From: Tetragonia tetragonoides
Taxonomy: Eukaryota; Streptophyta; Magnoliopsida; Caryophyllales; Aizoaceae
NCBI GenBank assembly: GCA_038025085.1
Contig: CM076143.1
Span: forward strand, 17,407,501 to 17,471,500
Length of the DNA: 64,000 nt
Reading direction: 5' to 3'
Shown here: piece after piece, positions 26,741 through 38,300 of the stretch
Layout of the letters: every line of letters starts with the position of its first letter
Numbering within the stretch: the stretch's first letter is position 1
Position numbers and translations under genes: made by a program
The notes under the pieces: generated by a model
Database searches by the model: none
What the model was told of the DNA's origin: nothing
The model's input: only the letters and a program-made list of their open reading frames with translations

Positions 26741-27439
26741 TCCATATCCACCCCATTATCCAGAGCAATAAATGACAGCAGCCTAATCTGCTCTGTTGGG
26801 ATCCTCCCCCCCCCCCCAGTGGGAAGGACACAGGAAAGATATATACATTGCAAAGTCACTGACGGATCTATCCCTGTACAAGGCATAATCAAGACCCTAA
26901 ATCAGGCATAACAAACCTAAGGAATCCAATATCGCCATATCGGCCAATACGTATCTGTTTTTGAGCTTGCTGATACGTAAAAACCTTCGTAACGGGTGCC
27001 TGATAGGCCCGATAAGGAGATACCTAGGGAAATCGGCTGATATAATAAAAAGCTGGCACAGCTGAATGGCCAATTTGAAATTTATGCTGTAAAATTGTTG
27101 CCGCGATAGCTACGACCTATTAACCTACCTTTACACAAGCACAATAAGGATTGCTGCCGTGATTTTATTCCCATATCATGCAATCAACAAAGTTTGGATA
27201 ACACAATTTGTGCGATAGCGCTCCAAATTTTCAAGTTCCTCAAGAAATTCAGACCTCAGATGCTACCTACAGATCTTCTAATCTTCCCTCAAGCATCCTT
27301 ATTTTTGTCTCCAATTCAGCAGTTGTTTAAATAACCAAGGAACAAGTATAGTGCGCACCTTTTCCCACACCTTCCATCTCCTAATAAACCTCCTCAATGC
27401 CTAAGCTCAAACGTTTTGCCATTTTAAGCTCAAGAAAAT

Positions 27440-27800
27440 GGAACTATACAGCTTGTCAGCATTTTATTTTATTTTTGAGAAAGAAAGTATAATAATGACG
27501 GTCAGCTATACAGCTTGAGAGGACAAGACATCCCAAATAAATAGTTACAAGTTAGCCCTATTCTGTTGGACCTCAGATATTGTATAACTCCTGAATGCCC
27601 CTGTAGCCCTAGTCCATAGAGATGCTTAATAAGTAACCCTATCCCATCTTGCACCCTCTTGTTCGAAAAGCAAAAAAAAAAGTAACCCTATCCCATAGCA
27701 TCTCAAGAGCCCTAGTCCTCGCATTCCTCTCCAACCAAATGCGCACACCGTTCACCAACTCCTTTTTTTTTTTTGTTTATCACTGAAACCTCAAATTACT
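27440..27800 (-). pseudogene. LINE ORF2 extreme 3' end in intron 3
   Basis: Minus-strand frames read WLERNAR near 27740 and, closer to the 3' end, SLWTRATGAFRSYTISEVQQ then a stop. This parallels the LINE endings at 54341-54429 and 48027-48110. An A-rich tail (AAAAATAAAATAAAATG) ends it near 27463. Confidence 0.6.
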
Positions 27801-30387
27801 CCTCTTAGTAATAAGTTCCTCTTTGAAGAATCTGACCTTAATGAAACAACCCTGCCAAACTTGTACCTTATATCCCACCCACCATCTGAAACCCTACTGG
27901 ATTTCAACCACAGAGATCCCCCAGTGTATATTTGTGGTGATGCTTAAAAGTCACAACTCACACATGTACCCATTTAAACCCACACCAGCTATAAAGGCAG
28001 GAAATTTAATCATTAATTTAGAATAATTTTCTTCTTAAAGAAAAACCTCATTTTCATTAATCCAAACACACATCTAAGTCAATCCATCCTGATTTACAAA
28101 TAAAGTTGCTAGAGACAGACAAATATTACACCTAGCATATACAGCACGAAGTCATTTATGAACTAGTGCATGACGACATCAGTTGTCACTGTAACATACC
28201 TCAAGAAGCCCCTTTCTAACGACAGGTCATTCAGATGAACAGCATAGAGCTTCTTGTTTATAACACGCAATAAAGACAATACATAACTTCCATTCATGAC
28301 ACATGGGATTTTATTATATATGTTAACCCCATCAATGACAGAGTTATCAATGTCTGAGAAGAGTGTAAAAAGAGGCAGGAAGTCCGAATCCTTCAGATGA
28401 TCCAAGGAAACCTCAAGGATACATTGCTCACGTTGTGAAGTGTTTACTTCAACCTGCATGTAAGCAAATAGAGGATTACAGTTGCATTGAGGAACTCAGA
28501 CTGACATTAAACCATTGGAAAGAGTTGGTCGGAATATAACATATGTTTTAGCAAAATATGTCTGCATCAAGCTCCCTAAATTGAAAAAAGGGAGGGAGCA
28601 GTTCAAACCCAACATTTCACACACTTGAGTTCTCCCCCAAATTAAATAATGATTTATGAGTGAAAATGACAATAAAAACAATCGAGTACTCTCAAAACCA
28701 AGAGAATTCCTTGAGAAAAATACAACCAAAAAAAATAGGGAAAAAAAGTGTGCGGCTAAAAGGAGAATAAAAGAGGAAAACTTCTTGCTTTATTACAACC
28801 ATGGAAGTGGGGAACTGATAGTGAGCGCACATGTCAACTATATGAATGGTATCTCAGGCAGGACGATATCCTACAAAGTGGCACAATAACTTGCAAAAAA
28901 AAATAAAGAAAACATCCTCATAACTTATTAGGGTTGAATTTGTATGTTTAAATTTTGCTCAGAACAAGTATTACCATGAATAGTGATAAGCAAACGCCTT
29001 TGTCTGGTAAGATTCCCTGTCTTCTGCAAGCATCAATATACCTAAGACCAGCAATAATACAATAAGAAAGTTTAATAGAAGTCAATGTTCTATAGATTAG
29101 CAGATGCAGAGAACTTGTAAGTTCAACAGCTGGTAAAGCATAATAGGCCATAGGGTCATAAGTAGTCTATTATGTGATAATTAGCCACTTTGCAGGACAC
29201 TTGTACAGATCAATTCTGTTACAGGAAAAGTAGCAATGGCATACCATGAAGTTTGCTCTGATTTATCATGGGGTTTGTAAATCACCATTGAGCTACATTA
29301 TTTCTAAACTAATTTCAATGAGGTATACTACGTTATGGTTTCCAGTCACCAGCTGATGACGTGGCCGCTATTTTCAGACATAACAACCATCAAAATATAT
29401 CACTACCAAAATACTCTCAGACACATAAGTTGGCATATCTACCCTATCTTTAAGGTGTGAGAGGAAAATTTTACCCTTTTTTAACGATTAAAGGAAGTAT
29501 GAACACTAAACTTCTGTAATTATTCTAAGGCACGTAAACATCCACAATCATTGCATGCAAGACAAACAGGTTCCCTAAACAGTTTTATTTTGGCTTCTCT
29601 TGACTTATAGTTTAAGAGTTTAAGATGTGGGTATAAACAAGCCTTAGGGTATGTCACTGAAAATTTTCCTATACAATGCACAAGAGCTAATAATTTTTTA
29701 GTAAAGCACAATCCTCACCCAATACATACAAATTCAACAAACTTATAATTGTCACGAATGCGCCAAATTATAAGCAACACATTCACCTTGACAGATAAAA
29801 CAATGAACTTTTGGTCATTTTTCATTTGGGAGGCGAAGAGAGATAAAGATTTCCCAAACCCTATTTAATAGAATCTTACATTTCATAAACCCTAGTCCAA
29901 CAATTGCAACTGAAAAAGTAGATATTTCGACTCCAGTTTACACCGTTGACAAAAAGGAACTTGAAATCAAATGCACCAACCCTAAATTGGACAATAACAA
30001 TCATCTAAAACCAAATATAGACATCTCCCCCAAAAAATTCTGTTCCAATGAATTAATTAAATTAGTAAAACTTTATCAAACAACTGACAATCGGTAACAA
30101 CAAAGATACCTTAGAAAGTAATCAATAACAAAAATGATATATCAGAAATTACAAAAAGCTAGTATATGTAGAAAAATTGAGCAACCAACAAAGTAGAATT
30201 AGAGTTGTAATTAAGCAATAAAGCTAACAATTGAATGAATTAAGAAAAAATTGAGGAAAATCAGGAAAGACATATATAAATATATATATATATACACCTC
30301 TGTTTCAAAGTTAAGCAATCCATTATTACTCAACAGCAATTGCTTCTCCAGAGAAAGAGAAAGCTGAGCGATCGAGGAGGGTTAACC

Positions 30388-30414
30388 GGAGAGAGAGAGA
30401 GAGAGAGAGAGAGA
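30388..30414. repeat. (GA)n in the 5' leader of the LRR-WD40 gene
   Basis: An uninterrupted GA run sits ~65 bp upstream of the predicted start codon, seen as (CT)n on the transcript. Such tracts are frequent in plant core promoters and leaders. Confidence 0.6.
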
Positions 30415-30738
30415 AATGGGAAAGAGTGCAGAGAAAAGATGGGTTGAGCTTGTAATAGGCGTACGCGTAAGCCCCCCTAAGACCACGATATTTATCTTCT
30501 TTGAGCTTTGCTTTATCTACCATCTCGGATGTATGCGTGTGAACGCTACATTTTCGACACCGTGACTTTTCTTTCTTTTTACCACCTTTCGCTTTTGGGG
30601 TGCGCAGTGTTTTTTTCTTTTCTCTTGGTTGGAGTTTTTTTTTATTAAAATCGTAAGACATTTCTACGGGTCGTTTCAATGAACCATGCTAAAAACCAAT
30701 AAGTGGAGTCTGATAATATTTATGTTATTAATGCTTAG

Positions 30739-30857
30739 GTGTCTAGGAATAGAGGATCGTCTATTTTTCATTTAGTAGTTGATGATATCTTTGAGTTTGT
30801 TTCTAAGTTTAATAATGGGTTTTGGTTATTTGTTCGTTGTGATGGTAAGGAGTTGGC
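30739..30857 (+). pseudogene. LINE RNase H relic, left part (split by LTR insertion)
   Basis: VSRNRGSSIFHLVVDDIFEF and WLFVRCDGKELA read like the end of a plant LINE RNase H (RVT_3) domain. The frame runs through the TTGGC target duplication and is resumed after 34174 as a short in-frame tail (HVQPWNLRSHF, stop). Upstream of 30739 the LINE is truncated. Confidence 0.55.
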
Positions 30858-31795
30858 TTTTAGGGTAAATATCCCAACTTGTGGGTCCTACATAAAAGTA
30901 AAAGAGAAAAGTGGAAAGGAGAGAGAGAGAACCGAAATTGTATTTCAGTTGTATGTGGTTTTGGTGGGTTTATTCTACATGTTGATTTTATGATTGGACC
31001 CTACTTGTTGACTTTGGAGGTTTGGCTTGCAAAGGAAACTTTTGTGAGTGGCTTCTCTAGAAAGGCAAGAGTCAACCTCACGTGATAAATAGAAGAAGGG
31101 GGCGGCATTTTTTGGGTGTGCAACCGAGAGGGGTGCACCCAATGTGAGGGTGGTGCACCAAGAGGAGTTGCACCAGTGAAGGTTGCCGCAAACACAAGGA
31201 GGCAGAGGTCTTCTTTTGTGGGTGAGAAGCGGTAACAAGAGTGAAAGCCTAAGAGGGGGAGGGTCTCTTCGGTAGTGAGGATGAGGAAGAAGATGAAAAA
31301 AGAAAGTTTTCGTCCATGAGAGGGATTTGAGAAAGATCTGATTAGGGGGAGACCTAATCAGATATGTTGGAGTGACACAAACCACAGATGAGTGAGAGGA
31401 TGATTCGGGTGGCCGCAACGGCTCATGGAGGTAGCCGAGACTAAGTTGGGGTCACAGAATCAGAGGGCTCACAAGTGGTGGTTTCGTGTACGTGGTGGAT
31501 GATCGAGGTGGAGATAGTTCCGGCATAGGAATAGACATTATTCCGCTTCAGCGACAGGTATCTGATGAGATCTTTAGCATCCAAGAGGGTACTAATTAGT
31601 AGACGGTACTAGTTGTACTAGATGTATACTTGCCGTACGGCAAAGTGTTTGGATCTTGTTGTACTCCCTTGATTATCATAGTGGATTATATTTTTAGTGC
31701 GTGGAGATCCGCACGGTGAAAAAATGTTGTGTGTTCGATACTCTTTTACTGTTTGTGTTGTGTGTTTAATTTGTGTTGCTCCAGATTCCCCAACA
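30858..31795 (+). mobile_element. LTR 1 of a tandem three-LTR array
   Basis: A ~938-bp LTR. Its start (TTTTAGGGTAAATATCCC) aligns with TGTTGCGGTAAATGTCCC of LTR 2, and its end is CCCCAACA. It is preceded by TTGGC (30853-30857), repeated after LTR 3. It carries an 11-bp stem-loop (31336-31363) found in all three LTRs. Confidence 0.85.
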
Positions 31796-32006
31796 ACTGC
31801 TATCAGAGCTGATGGTTGCGTTTCCGGCGAGTCGAGTGTTGCGGACCCGGGAGAAGTGTTTGTTGTTGCTGTTTTGGGGGGACTTTGGGAACACACATAG
31901 TTTGAGCCGAAAGTGCAAGCCCGACGGTGGCGAGTACGCGTTGACAGAAGTCATGGATGATGTGTGGATCTGAGGCAAGTATCCTACAAGTTGTGAAGGG
32001 GAGATA
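31796..32006 (+). mobile_element. Internal region 1 (211 bp) with PBS and PPT
   Basis: It opens with ACTGCTATCAGAGC, a near match to the tRNA-iMet primer binding site TGGTATCAGAGC. It ends with the purine tract AAGGGGAGATA directly before the next TGTTG. There is no gag or pol, so the element is non-autonomous. Confidence 0.8.
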
Positions 32007-32964
32007 TGTTGCGGCAAATGTCCCAACTTGTGGGACCTACATAAAAGTAAAAGAGAAAAATGGAAACGAGAGAGAGAACCGAAATTGTATTTCAATTGTG
32101 TGTGATTTTGGTGGGTTTATTCCACATGTTGGTTTGATGATTGGGTCCTACTTGTGTGACTTTGGGGGTTTGGGTTGCAAAGAAAGCTTTTGTGAGTGAC
32201 TTCTCTAGAAAGGCAAGAGTCAACCTCACGGTATAAATAGAAGAAGGGAGCCGCATTTTTTGGGTGTGCAACCGAGAGGGGTGTACCCAATGTGAGGGTG
32301 GTGCACCAAGAGGAGTTGCACAAGTGAAGGTTGGCGCAAACAGAAGGGGGCAGAGGTCTTCTTTTGTGGGTGAAAAGCGGTAACAAGAGTAAAAGCCTAA
32401 GAGGGGGAGGGTCTCTTCGGTAGTGAGGATGAGGAAGAAGATGAAAAAAGAAAGCTTTCGTTCATGAGAGGGACTTGACAGTAGAGAGAGATCTGATTAG
32501 GGGGAGACCTAATCAGATATGTTGGAGTGACACAAACCACCACAGATGAGTGAGAGGATGATTCGGGTGGCGCGCAACAGCTCATGGAGGTAGCCGAGAC
32601 TAAGTCGGGGTCACAGAATCAGAGGGCTTTCAAGTGGTGCTTTCGTGTACGTGGTGGATGATCAAGGTGGAGATAGTTCCAGCACAGGATTAGACGGTAT
32701 TCCGCTTCAGCGACAGGTATCTGGTGAGATCTCTAGCATCCAAGAGGGTACTAATTAATAGACGGTACTAGTTGTACTAGATGTAGAGATAATATATACT
32801 TGTCGTATGGCATAGTGTTTGGATCTTGTTGTACTCCATTGATTATCATAGTGGATTATATTTCAGTGCGTGGAGATCTGCACCGTGAAAAAATATTGTG
32901 TGTTCGATACTCTTTTATTGATTGTGTTGTGTGTTTAATTTGTGTTGCTCCAATTTCCCCAACA
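32007..32964 (+). mobile_element. LTR 2 (shared middle LTR)
   Basis: 958 bp, TGTTG...CAACA. A promoter-like TATAAATA lies at 32232-32239; LTRs 1 and 3 have GATAAATA there. The stem-loop is at 32491-32518. It serves as 3' LTR of the first and 5' LTR of the second internal region. Confidence 0.85.
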
Positions 32965-33174
32965 ACTTGTATCAGAGATGATGGTTGCGTTCCCGACGGG
33001 TCGATTGTTGCGGACCCGGGAGAAGTGTTTGTTGTTGCTGTTTTTGGGGGACTTTGGGAACACACACAGTTTGAGCTGAAAGTGCAAGCCCGACGGTGGA
33101 GAGTAAGTGTTTACAGAAGCCATGGATGATGTGTGGATCTGAGGCAAGTATCCCACAAGTTGTGAGGGGAGATA
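32965..33174 (+). mobile_element. Internal region 2 (210 bp) with PBS and PPT
   Basis: It is nearly identical in layout to internal region 1: ACTTGTATCAGAGATG after the LTR and GAGGGGAGATA before the next TGTTG. It is non-coding. Confidence 0.8.
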
Positions 33175-34169
33175 TGTTGCGGTAAATGTCCCAACTTGTG
33201 GGACCTACATAAAAGTAAAAGAGAAAAATGGAAAGAAGAGAGAGAACCAAAATTGTATTTCGGTTGTGTGTGGTTTTGGTGGGTTTATCCCACATGTTGA
33301 TTTGATGATTGAGCCCTACTTGTTGACTTTGTAGGTTTGGCTTGCAAAGGAAGCTTTTGTGAGTGACTTCTCTAGAAAGGCAAGAGTCAACCTCACGTGA
33401 TAAATAGAAGAAGGGGGCGACATTTTTTGGGTGTGCAACCGAGAAGGGTGTACCCAATGTGAGTGTGGTGCACCAAGAGGAGTTGCACCAGTGAAGGGTT
33501 ACCGCAAACACAAGGAGGCAGAGGCCTTCTTTTGTGGGTGAGAAGCAGTAACAAGAGTGAAAGCCTAAGAGGGGAAGGGTCTCTCTTCGGTAGTGAGGAT
33601 GAGGAAGAAGAAGAAGAAGAAAAAAGAAAGCTTTCGTCCATGAGAGGGACTTGAAAGTAGAGAGAGATCTGATTAGGGGAGACCTAATCAGATATATTGG
33701 AGTGACACAAACCACAGATGAGTGAGAAGATGATTCGGGTGGCGCGCAGCGGCTCATGGAGGTAGCCGAGACTAAGTCGGGGTCACAGAATCAGAGGGCT
33801 CTCAAGTGGTGGTTTCGTGTACGTGGTGGATAATCGAGTTGGAGATAGTTCCGGCACAAGAATAGACGGTATTCAGGTTTAGTGACAGGTATTTGGTGAG
33901 ATCTCTAGCATCCAAGAGCGTACTAATTAGTAGACGGTACTAGTTGTACTAGATGTAGAGATAATGTATACTTGTCGTATGGCATAGTGTTTGGATCTAG
34001 TTGTACTCCCTTGATTATCATAGTGGATTATATTTTAGTGCGTGAAGATCCGCACTGTGGTTTTTACCCTTTATTGAAAGGGGTTTTCCACGTAAAAATA
34101 TCGTGTATTCGATACTCTTTTACTGTTTATGTTGTGTGTTTAATTTGTGCTGCGCCAATTTCCCCCACA
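33175..34169 (+). mobile_element. LTR 3 of the array
   Basis: 995 bp, TGTTG...CCCACA, followed by TTGGC (34170-34174). It retains ~35 bp near 34058-34100 (GTGGTTTTTACCC..GGTTTTCCACG) that LTRs 1 and 2 both lack. The stem-loop is at 33667-33693. Confidence 0.85.
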
Positions 34170-34326
34170 TTGGCTCATGTCCAACCTTGGAATTTAAGGA
34201 GTCATTTTTGAGCAAGGATTTCCCGAGTAATGTTGCTGCTGTACTAAACTCTGGTTTGATTAGTTTAATGGAATCTTAACAACCGTGCTTTGCTGATTGC
34301 CTTCAAAAAAAACAAAAAAACAATAA
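34170..34326 (+). pseudogene. LINE relic, right part and A-rich tail
   Basis: It continues the split LINE of 30739-30857. Frames read KESFLSKDFPSNVAAVLNSG near 34195-34255, like a LINE ORF2 C-terminus. An A-rich tail ends at 34305-34322. Confidence 0.5.
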
Positions 34327-34330
34327 ATGG

Positions 34331-34510
34331 TTGGTGTAAGTGATTCGGCACTCTCATCCATTAAGCAAGGTCAATGGTTCGAATCTAGTGAATGAAGAAA
34401 CTATTTCGTGGGAGCACTTTACCCCCCTTTGTGTGTTGTGACCCGGTACGAACAAGACTAGTTTTGGTTGAAAGAGCTTAGGTGAACCTGTGGTCAAACC
34501 AAAAAGAAAT
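34331..34510 (+). mobile_element. tRNA-derived SINE
   Basis: A B box GGTTCGAATC lies at 34376-34385, with an A box-like GTGATTCGGCA at 34340-34350 and the TTTCGTGGGAGCAC block known from plant SINEs. The tail is A-rich near 34499-34510. It follows the LINE tail directly. Confidence 0.6.
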
Positions 34511-35383
34511 AACCACGTTAAGGAAAAGTTGCCAAATATCATCCTATAAATACAAGATTAAAGGAAAAACATCTTATAGTTATTTTCTGAAATAAACTCC
34601 AGACTTTTCGCTCTGAAAGGATTTTCTCAACGCTCTTTTGCAAGATTTTTTTATCGAAAAATAAGAAATGATGATTACATTGGGGCTCCAATCTCAGAAA
34701 GATTAAAACTACACCCTAATGCTAAAACTACCTAACGTGAATGTGAATATCCAAAACGAAGGAAAGTGCACAACATGGAGAAATGAGCTAGCACTATAAC
34801 AACAAGAACAATTACTACCACTCTAGTAATCATATTCAATCAAACCTTTTTGACCTCTTCTTGATCTTCTTCACTTTGGCTTGCAATTGTTTAGCCTTAA
34901 CGCTCAATTGTCATTTGATTTGCAATCAACAACTAGCATAAAGTAGAATATTTGACGATCTTTGATTTGACGACCTTTGATTTGACATGTTATGAATTCA
35001 TTGGCATGTCAATCTTAATATAAAATCAGAATAAACACGTTCTCCAGAGAATAAGAGATACCTATATTTATTATATCGTAACCATTGCCCTTAGGACAAC
35101 CGTTAGCAAAAAAAACGATTCTAACAACCAATCCACTCATGTAATCCGCTATTTAACTACACACTTCAATTAGACGAGTGATTGGCCAAATCCGCTAATT
35201 AGCATCCCATTTGCTAACCCCACGCAATCTGCATGCTTCCAACCAAACATGACAGTAGAAGTCTAGCTATTTACAATCTTATATCAAGTATAATACCATT
35301 GAACAGTTCCTACTCTGCAAGTGAACTGAGTTTGACCCTGGTTCTTTTTGTTGTAACTCAGGTACCCAGAAAGCTATTAGTTG
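34511..35383. other. Interval without a recognised gene; 3' flank of the CCCH gene
   Basis: AT-rich with no supportable frame. The 3' UTR of the minus-strand CCCH gene probably lies at its right end. Confidence 0.5.
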
Positions 35384-38300
35384 TTACTCAGGGAAAATAT
35401 CAACAAACACCGGAAGCCTTTTCTTTCGAGTAGGACCATAGAGAACATTGTGAATGTGAGCATCAACAGCTTCTCTCGAAGGCGGTGCACCAGTTGAAGA
35501 AGGTAGTGTAACTGCAATGCCATCATCGAAGGGAGACCAGTCTGTGCTTGTGGTTTTGGCAGTAGCAGTAGGTGGGATAGCCTTTAATTGAACGGGTGTA
35601 GCTTTGTTCAACTTCGATGTTGCTGGTGGCGCTCTGATTGTGACGGCAGGTCTTTTGGTCTCAGGAGTCTGTTGGATAATTGGACTATGCTTCTGGCTTG
35701 ATCGTGGACTGTAATATGGCTCGCTCTTGCCCAACTGCATAACCATTATAAGCGGACCAACAGTAAGTCCTATTTGCTGTAGAATTTCGCAGGTTTGAAA
35801 AATCAGTCATTGAGTCATGTAGTTTGAGAGTGCTTAATTACCTCCAATATGTTTCTGTTCTGTGGACGAGTATGAGCAGGACGCAGCTCTTCTTGTCCGT
35901 GTGCGAACTGCATGCCCAGGGATCAAAATTGGTTAGAAAAGTTATAGTAGTATTAGGAAAGGGAAAATGAATTCATAAAACACAAGTTCAACCCAGCATT
36001 GGCAATCAGTAGTAGTGAAATTGTGAAAAACCAGAAATCACAGGTAGTTGTCAATGTAATGTCTTGTAGCTAACTTGAAGGTACTTTGCATTTTCTTACA
36101 GAACTATGAAAATAAGGAGGAAAATAATCAGAAAGTCACAAGAAGATTTCTGAGTAATTTTATGTATGTGATTGACAGAACCTTCATCAAAGGCCTTTCC
36201 TTTTCAGTTTTCTCGCTATTACTTCAGAATAGAGGGTGGAATGCAATGTGCACAATTCAAGATATATCTCTTTAAGAATCAAGACATTTTGATCAAGTTA
36301 TCAACCAAAAAAAAAGACATTTTGGTAAGACAGCACAGACACTCACAAGAGTTTGTTCTTTATAATTGTCATGCTTAAGGTGGGGAGAGAATCCATTAAT
36401 TTATCATACAACACATAAAACTTTGACCCAATTCCATGAACTTCAAAGCATATCAAATTATTATCAATGTGATAATCATGAAGATTTTGACAATAAACCC
36501 TACATTGAATGAGCCAAAAGCATGGCATGAACTTCTGCTTCTCTTTCCCACGGTTTACCAGAAAATCATGGTTCTCACAATAAATTCACATTCTTTATGG
36601 AATACAATAATACATCTGCAACTTTATGAAGTTTATTCTCCTTTTTGCTAGTATATCTTTTTCTATATCGTGCAAGAGAAGGTTATCACAAACAGAGAAT
36701 AGCTAAATTAATTCAAGAATCAGGAGGGTAAGAATGTCAAACTCATGGAATATAAACGCGTTGTGTAAACTACCTTCTTTTGCAAGGTAAAAACATACCA
36801 CTAAAACTAAATCCTAACTCTATGAAAGCTAATAGCAGATAAACCACTGACCTAAGTCACAAGAAGCATAGAGTATTGAGCTATCAAGAAAGGGCAACAA
36901 AGTTTATCGAATCCTGTACTATACAGAAATTCATCCTAAAATAATAAAGTTTAAGGCTTTAAGCTGTAAGCAGTCCATTATTACGTCTAAAAACAGAACA
37001 TAAAGAAGCATCTGTATAATCATACGAATGTGATACACCATACACCAGAACCTTGAAAATCTTTGTGTTTTCTTGCTAGATCTTTAAACAAAATAGGCAT
37101 TAGGGACAAGTTGAAGATTTCAAGGGCAAACCCACCATGACTGAGATATATCACATTACAACATCAGAAAGCAAAAACTATGGACATGCTATTATCCTAA
37201 CACAGACATTCAAAACTCTGAAACTTAATGAAGGGGGTTTATCAACAGTTCAGCACCATAAAAAAAGTTCTACCTTTGGGGGTTTAACCTCTATTCTGTT
37301 CCCTCCTTTCTTCTTCATGGCTATGTAACTTAATGACAAAGTAGTAATTTAGAAGGGGATGCAATGTTTTGGAGAAGAGGGTAATAAACAGAGGAAGAAG
37401 ATTGGAGTCAGAAACAGAGGAACGAAAAAAGAAAGATGTAAGAGCCAAAGTTTCTAAAAGATGGTCTCAACCCCTTTAAGTAGAATTTAAAGCTGCCCCT
37501 TTTTGGGCTTCTGCACTCTGTTGCCCGGGGAATTTACACAAAATAAATTAAGGCGAAGTATATAAATTTCTTGGGATATCCTTCCAAATAAATAAAGAAA
37601 TAAAGAAATTAGATAGTATGCCTTGTGGTGCAAGCCAAAATTGCACCAAAAATCGATCCAGGCATAGCTCTTAAAGGAAACTTAAATTAATACTCCCTCC
37701 GGTCCACGGAAATCTTGACGTTTAGAGAATATGACTAATATTAAGGAAAACACATTTTAGCACAAAAATTCCAAATTTACCCTTAAAAGAGCACATGAGT
37801 TATTAAGAGAGAGAAAATAATATTTTAGTGGGTATTTATTGCTTTCCTTACTTTTGAATTACTTTCCTTACTTTTGTAGCTAGTGGCGTGAGAAATCTTT
37901 TTTTTATTACTTCCTTTCACTTGGGGGGTGAGAAGGTGCGAGGGGTAAAATAGTAAAGGGTGCTCAAATATATTACCATATAAGGAAACGTAAAGATTTC
38001 CATGGTCCAAACATAAGTGGAAAGCGTAAAGATTTCCGTGGACCGAAGGGAGTATTGTTAAGAATAATAGTCCTTAAAATAGTTTAGAGACCAACTCCTT
38101 GGGGTTAGAAATCACCTACTTGAAATATGTAACAAATTTCTCATAAAAAGTTGTAAGGGTTGAGGATTTCTTAGCCTTTCTTAAAAGTGAGTACATATTG
38201 AAATGTATTTGAATATTGTAAGTTTTTTTGGTGCAAAAACCTGTAAGTTAATAAGCGATTTGTTTCCTATTCTCGTAAAAAGTTTTAATGACATTATTTG

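Larger units (their letters stand above)
17504..30323 (-). pseudogene. LRR-WD40 repeat protein gene (DHU1-like) with three disabling lesions
   Basis: Ten exons fit one frame through GT-AG splices: 30323-30298, 29041-28975, 28453-28200, 24995-24399, 22200-21565, 20985-20545, 20069-19875, 18425-18369, 17753-17691, 17587-17504. The N-terminus (QRYIDACRRQGILP) leads to a leucine-rich repeat part in exon 4 (LRKLNLTG, LQILNLDF, CMPNLKHVSMC, LSKLPSLVGLRFQNC). An LRRcap-like EKHYRDYMIASLPQLQVLD follows in exon 5. WD40 blades fill exons 5-8, with a DDB1-binding WDxR box (WDLR, 20653-20664). The end is acidic (DDNSDPDDDE). From memory this architecture matches plant DHU1-type CUL4-DDB1 substrate receptors that modulate UV-B/COP1 signalling. 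Three lesions are seen: a 1-base deletion near 24958-24962 (RGLTCSVL to LRCSRLRKL), TAA at 24597-24599, and TGA at 19896-19898, probably from CGA since family members have Arg there. Either it is a young pseudogene or the assembly has errors. Confidence 0.75.

Noticed and set aside
32972..33757. 261-codon minus-strand open frame in LTR 3 and internal region 2
   Set aside because: It spans LTR and PBS/internal sequence, antisense to the element, with low-complexity Ser/Pro content and only broken counterparts in the other LTRs. It is a chance frame.
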